Below, one piece after another: positions 58,945 through 64,000 of a stretch of 64,000 nt of DNA; the stretch's first letter is position 1; every line of letters begins with the position of its first letter. Below the pieces are notes generated by a model. That model was not told where the DNA came from and searched no databases. It worked only from the letters and a program-made list of their open reading frames with translations. The position numbers and the translations under genes are program-made. The stretch spans positions 30,485,001-30,549,000 of the forward strand of contig NC_088926.1 in assembly GCF_038396675.1 (NCBI RefSeq), read 5' to 3'. Source of the stretch: Hydra vulgaris (Eukaryota; Cnidaria; Hydrozoa; Anthoathecata; Hydridae).

Positions 58945-59345
58945 GTGTTCTGAAGGCTTTTTTATCGCTTGATATGGATTTTTTTCAGATATTGGAAGAT
59001 TCAGGTATAAAGAAACCAAATAATTTATTCATTCAAAAATATATAAAATTATTAGCAGTCCTTAGGCCACGATTGTTATGGGTAATTGAACAAAGCGAAT
59101 TAACTTCAAAAATCCATTATTGGCAACTTAATCCGTTTTTTTTTTGTATAAAATCAATGTATGCTTTAGTGGCATTCAAAAACAACTAAGGAATTTATGT
59201 GCAAGCTATGGCCTTAGGAGACATTAATGCTCAAAGCACATTTAAGATTTCAAATTTAGCGGTATTTCTGGTATTAGAACCGTGATTTCTAGACAATTAG
59301 GTATTAGAACCGTGATTTCTAGACAACAAAAAGTGTAATCATAAG
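58945..59345 (+). repeat. Dispersed repeat, copy 2
   Basis: An 82-codon frame (MRVLKAFLSLDMDFFQILED, SGIKKPNNLFIQKYIKLLAV, SMYALVAFKNN) continues past a stop as QAMALGDINAQSTFKISNLA. It is homologous to 51825-52165 in DNA and peptide. A short duplication (TATTAGAACCGTGATTTCTA) lies at 59272-59322. Unknown function. Confidence 0.6.
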
Positions 59346-59872
59346 GAAATTTTATTTTTACTGACAATGACTCTTAAGTAAGGGCTGCCTCAAAAACAAA
59401 AGAAACTTTTAGCGCAGTTGATACAGCATTAAAATTGGCTGTACTAACCTTCAAAACAATGTTATATTTTAATTTTTACCTTAATGCATAATAAAAGCGC
59501 GTAAATGTAATTTTTTTTCGCTTGTTTAAAAAATAATTAGGTTGGATAAACCAACGTTGAGGGTGACTCAAATAAAAAAAGCATAAAATATACTATTTAA
59601 AAAAAGTCGGCTTATATAGTCAGTCTCAAATCAATTTTGATAAAAAAACAGGACTAATACTGCTCAAACTATTTTGTGTATTTTGGGTTTTTGTTACAAA
59701 TAAAACTACAATTAAAAAAGATTTCATTTTGAAAAAAATTGTTGTTTAACAAATAAACTAATATACTGTAATATACTAATCTAAGTTTGACATTTTTATA
59801 AACTAAAATACTGTTGAAAAATCATCGTGAAAAATTGTAAATACAAATCATCAAAGATTACCACATGAATTT
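59346..59872. other. 3' flank of the second gene
   Basis: No feature recognised. It is immediately downstream of the second gene's stop codon, so it contains its 3' untranslated region and poly(A) site, which cannot be fixed in this AT-rich DNA. Confidence 0.4.
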
Positions 59873-59922
59873 TTAAATAAGCAGAAAAACCATAAAAGAT
59901 GTAAATGCTAACATAATCGAGG
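59873..59922 (-). CDS. Second (paralogous) gene, last exon: GPI-type tail
   Basis: A 50-nt exon after acceptor TTTTTTTAG. Joined to the exon ending at 60210 it gives ASIMLAFTSFMVFLLI and TAA. It aligns residue for residue with the tail of the first gene (ASLLVSFASFFIVLFI), including the split Ala codon and the stop position. Conservation of hydrophobicity despite many substitutions argues for selection rather than chance. Confidence 0.65.
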
Positions 59923-60209
59923 CTAAAAAAAGTGAGGCTAAAGTTATAATTTACTAATTATCAACATAACAAAAACAAAAACATAAAAAAAAAAATGAAA
60001 ATAAATATAAAGTAAAGCAACAATTTTCTTTTCAACAATTTTAGAAAACTAAAAAATTTCTTACATAAGACAAAACTAGAAAACTCACTTTTTTTGTAAC
60101 CTTGGTTACAAAATGTAAAATGTTTTTTCGATTACCAAGCTAATAAATTTTTTTAACTTTATAAATATTAAATTTTTATCCTAATTAAACAGAAGAAAAT
60201 TAAAGAAAC

Positions 60210-60305
60210 CTTTGATAATGAACCCAGATGACCTTGTTTTACTTGTAGTATTACTTGGTGTCGGTGTAGAAAAAGCTGGTGTCGGCGTAGCAGAAGCTGG
60301 ATTGC
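60210..60305 (-). CDS. Second (paralogous) gene, penultimate exon: Ser/Thr/Pro stalk
   Basis: A 96-nt exon after acceptor GCTGTTATAG. In phase 1 it encodes NPASATPTPAFSTPTPSNTT, then SKTRSSGFIIK, and leaves one G before a weak donor GTTTCT. Entry phase, exit phase and the RSSGxxxK end match exon 8 of the DOMON gene (PKSSGLNCK). The stalk here is Thr/Pro-rich and much shorter. Upstream exons were not found between 60306 and 64000 and probably lie beyond the window, so a DOMON domain in this gene is inferred only from the shared 3' architecture. Confidence 0.62.
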
Positions 60306-61500
60306 CTATAACAGCAAGTAATTCAAAAACAAATGTTAACAAACATTGGTTGAGTTTAATAATAATACTTATTAAAAAAAATTGTAAAGTTATTAATTAT
60401 ACTAGAAAAGGAGAAAAAAACTTGTAGAGTTTTTTGCAGTATACCTTATATACTGTATATACAATGTATAAGGTATGCTGCAAAAACAGAATATCATTTT
60501 ATTTATTTTACTTTTTCTCTGATATCACTTATAACAATACAAGGCAACCGTTATTCATAATGGTCATCATTGCAAACAATGTTGGCCTACTTAAACACAT
60601 GTGCAAACCTGTTGCTCACAAGTCAAAAAAACTGTTTTTACAACTTTAAAATGGCCAAAAAAATGAGCAAACTTTCATTGTAAAAATGCTAGATAAAGAG
60701 GCTCATCAGTTTTAACACAATATTTATTAGATTAAGGTGAATGAATACAGAACAAAAATAAGTAGGAATGTTTATGAAAAGTTTAATAAATATTTAATTA
60801 TGAAAAAAACTAAAAAGAAATGCAGAAAGCATAATACCTCACTCTTTGTGTTTTTAACTGATATGTATTATGCATCTGTATGTAAGAATAAGTATACATA
60901 CATTACAATTGTTTATATATATTTTTCCCACACATAGCCCACAGGAAACTTTTCTGTAATAATATGGTGAGGCAATCGTTCTTTCTTAGTGTGGTTTTAA
61001 ATGGTAGAAGTATCATAGGTTCAATATTTTTGGAGACATTTTTGATATGTGTAAATCACTTTCAAACTGCCTATCAACTGAATGAGTGCAAACTCCAAAT
61101 CACTTTGATTTGTGAGATTGCACTAATATAATACTCACAGTGTTAAGTTGTATTTTTTTTATGAAATTGAATTTCAAAAATGTTTTCTCTTTTCTTCAAA
61201 TTCCGATACAAAAAAACAATATACTTTTTAGTTAGAAAATGTGTTAACCTAATATGGTATTAAAATATTATTATTAGAACCAATAGAGACGGCATCAATG
61301 GTAGCTCTTAAAGAGGAGCGGTTATTATATAGCTGACATGCTTTCCACACATAGCCCACATAAAACTATTAGACGCAAATATAGTGCGGCCTTCCTTTAT
61401 ATTTACTGTGAATTTCAGTGGTATAAACATTATAGCCACACATGAATAAAAACAAAAAAAGAAAAAACTATAAACGTAAGAAAGAAGCAAAGCTAAACTA
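60306..61500. other. Probable intron of the second gene, with a duplicated segment
   Basis: Hairpin at 60424-60480 (GTTTTTTGCAGTATACCTTA). Two diverged copies of an about 100-bp segment at 60931-61030 and 61340-61440 share CCACACATAGCCCACA. On the minus strand both read through in the same frame (KSFLWAMCGK and NSFMWAMCGK). No splice sites frame them clearly. Confidence 0.4.
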
Positions 61501-62890
61501 ATAAATAGATAAACTAAAACAAATCAGCAAAGCAAAGATAATTCAAATTAAATTAGCAAAATAAAAATAAATAAATAAAAAAGAATAACATATGTAAACA
61601 AAAAAATTGTAGGCTCAGTTTTGTTAAGATCAGGTCTTTTTAAGATTCAGTCTCATTAAAAACCTGTTTTGTAAAAATTTAAATTTGTTAAGCGAAAAAA
61701 AAAAAAAAAAAAAAAATACATGAAAAATGAAGAGCCTAAACAAGATTTGTCAAAGCAAATTATAATTTATAAAACGTTATAAAGTTAAAAAGTTAAATAT
61801 ATCCCATTATAAAAGAGTTTGCTTAAACATTTTATACTTTAAAAGCATTATTACAAACTTCTTTGCTTAAATTTTTAAAAAAATTTAATTTTCGTTATTT
61901 AAATTTTATATTAAGTATATTTGTTATATTAAAAGTATTGTTATTAAATAACATATAAGTAAAATGATAAATTAAATATTAAACTTTTTCTTTTCTGAAT
62001 TAACTTTATTTTATTTGAATTCTGAGTTTCTTTAAATGAGTCTTTTTCAGAAATCTGGGCAAATTTTTTTTAATATATAGTTCTGTATTACAAAACTGCC
62101 TTTTTAATTTTGAAGAGTATGTTTCAGGTTTTAATTTCCGAGTAGAGTTTTTATAGGAAAAAGTATGTTTTCACGACATCTTACACATGAGACTAATTTA
62201 ATAAACTAGGTTGATCTTTTTTTTTTTTTTTTGGCAAAAACTAAGGGAATTTTTTTTTCTTTTATTTTTAACACTAAAATAAGTTCAAAATTTGTTTTTG
62301 AGGGATGTTTGTTAAAATATGTGTGTTCATTCTTCTATTTAGTATACCACTTTATTAGCATTATATTAAAACAACTTTTGTATTTTTTCTAAATATTCAT
62401 ATTTATATTTGAAAAATTCCAATAAGATAAATTTTTATTTGAATTTGTATTTGAAAATCTAAAATTAACATTTTTGTATCGGATCATATGCATTTGATCC
62501 CCTGATGATAGATCTATTATTATTTAACAAAGATAATAACAATTCATTTAATCTTGTTTTCATTATGAATGAGTCTTAATTAAACCTATACATAATGTTT
62601 AATACTTACAGTTTTATTTTTTCTTAACTTTAAATTATATTTTGTATATAAATAATTTATCTTACAGAATGTATTTTAACTTTTTATTTGGTTTAAAGAA
62701 TATATTTTTATTTTATATATTTTTGATATAAATGTATTTTGAATTTAATTTAATTGTTTATTTTGTTTAAATTTAATTTATATAAAGATAAATTTATACT
62801 TGTAAATATTTTAGTTATTTTGCAAGTTATAGAAATTATGTATTAAACATTTTTTACCACAAACATGTTTTCTTAGCTGTAAAGTATAGG

Positions 62891-62952
<62 letters not shown>

Positions 62953-63400
62953 CAAAAAATTTTTGAATTTCATTTTTAAGGTCCCCGGTTTTACAATTAA
63001 ACATTGAAATAAAATATCAATTTTTTTGTCTATGAACTCAAAAAGGCATGAATATTAATTTGGAATTTGTTGGGAAGTTTACACTAAAAAAATATGTACT
63101 AATTTAGACCAAGAAAAATAGCTTAAAACGCAATAACTTAGTATAGTTTGTAAATATATTTAAATAGAATGGCGCCTACGATCGAATATAACTCACAGGT
63201 TTGTCTGTCACAAAAAAAAATTATTTTACTATTTATTCAAAAAAAAAAATTAGAAAAGATTAAAAAACGATTTTGTGCCATACTTTTACTTAAGCTAAGA
63301 ACATTTTTTAATTATAAACTGCCATTTATAACTTTCACTTTATAATAAAAAATAAAAAGAAAATTTAGCAATATGTCCTCAGAAATGCATCCTTTTTGCT
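61501..63400. other. AT-rich sequence without recognised features
   Basis: Poly-A run at 61697-61717 and a (TA)n array at 62896-62949. Upstream exons of the second gene were sought here on the minus strand and not found. Confidence 0.5.
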
Positions 63401-63415
63401 ATAAAGAAACCATGA

Positions 63416-64000
63416 ATTGATGGAGGATTTGACAGCAGCATATTTTACGACAAGCACATCAGGTTTGCAAAATAATATATAACTATAGTTTTTTCATTTT
63501 TACTGAATTTTAATTTTGCTTATATTAACTTGTTAACTTGACTCTTTTCACTCTGTTTCTGATATGAGGCTACATTAAAATTTTTTAAAGCAATTGGAAA
63601 AAAATTCAATAAATATGTTCTAGGAAACTATTAAATGATCTAGTTAAAAAAAAAATAAAAAAGGCAACACAGCAATACTTAGTTCAAAGGAGTTAGCATA
63701 AGGTCAAAAGATGGAAAAGAAGATATTTAACATTTATTGTGCGACAAGAGGAGCAAACTGAGAAAACTAAGTTTTTATCATCAGAACAAAGTGAAGTCTC
63801 TTCCGGTCAGGATTCTGACTATTCAGCAAATGAAATTAAATCAGGTTCTAGTGCTTCAACAGTATTACCTAAAGTATTTGCAAAACAAATTGCAATTACA
63901 TGTGTTTCTAAAAACAACTCATCTAGAAATATGATGTACTTGCTCACTGACATTGTAGTTACTTCTGGGCGCAGCTTGACAGTTTTCTCTCTTTTTGAAT
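63416..64000 (+). other. Unrecognised open frame running off the window end
   Basis: 63419-63460 opens MEDLTAAYFTTSTS before a GT. From about 63700 a frame stays open to 64000. It has an acidic Ser-rich part (KFLSSEQSEVSSGQDSDYSA) followed by FAKQIAITCVSKNNSSRNMM and YLLTDIVVTSGRSLT. It could be the N-terminal part of a transposon protein, since such a Ser-rich leader followed by an SxR...LTDIV block is common in them. Too short and one-sided to name. Confidence 0.25.

Overview
The window looks like nuclear DNA of a small, very AT-rich, transposon-packed invertebrate genome. It has spliced genes with tiny exons, many (TA)n arrays, and CR1-like and jockey-like LINEs. It also has hAT, Tc1/mariner, Transib and GIY-YIG/Penelope-like elements. 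That mix, including abundant CR1, is typical of Hydra (Cnidaria, Hydrozoa); the genus is inferred, not proven. There is no bacterial-type gene organisation.

Host genes. One apparently complete host gene runs right to left from 36062 to 1398. I rebuilt it as nine coding exons (1053 nt, 350 codons plus stop) whose phases all agree. It encodes a signal peptide, a DOMON-type domain resembling the ferric-chelate-reductase (FRRS1) family, a Ser/Thr/Asn-rich stalk and a hydrophobic GPI-like tail. A second minus-strand gene enters from the right. Only its last two exons (60210-60305 and 59873-59922) are recognised. They match the last two exons of the first gene in phase, length of the final exon and C-terminal motif, so the two are probably tandem paralogues.

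Layout. 1-4077: 3' exons of the DOMON gene, a 44-bp minisatellite and a tRNA-like SINE. 4274-9317: exons 3-6, (TA)n arrays, a decayed LINE, and a 177-bp MITE whose terminus coincides with the exon-3 splice donor. 9318-19546 (intron 2): a Tc1/mariner-type DD37E element with one in-frame stop, a jockey-like LINE, a truncated mariner, a decayed hAT, and a Transib element with RSS-like ends. 19547-19738: exon 2. 19739-36008 (intron 1): a fold-back repeat, a decayed unnamed transposase, a 4.2-kb hAT with 8-bp target duplications nested in an older fold-back repeat, a pogo-like MITE, and a CR1 LINE split by a 636-bp fold-back MITE. 36009-36062: exon 1. 36063-59872: intergenic DNA with a 226-bp near-perfect palindrome, nested LINEs, a 2.3-kb inverted GIY-YIG/RT retroelement, a Tc3-like remnant and a second hAT. 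59873-64000: 3' end of the second gene, then AT-rich DNA and an open unrecognised reading frame at the edge.

All transposase and RT genes seen are interrupted by stops, frameshifts or deletions. The DD37E element is closest to intact. Perfect or near-perfect inverted repeats of 40-1000 bp recur throughout the window.
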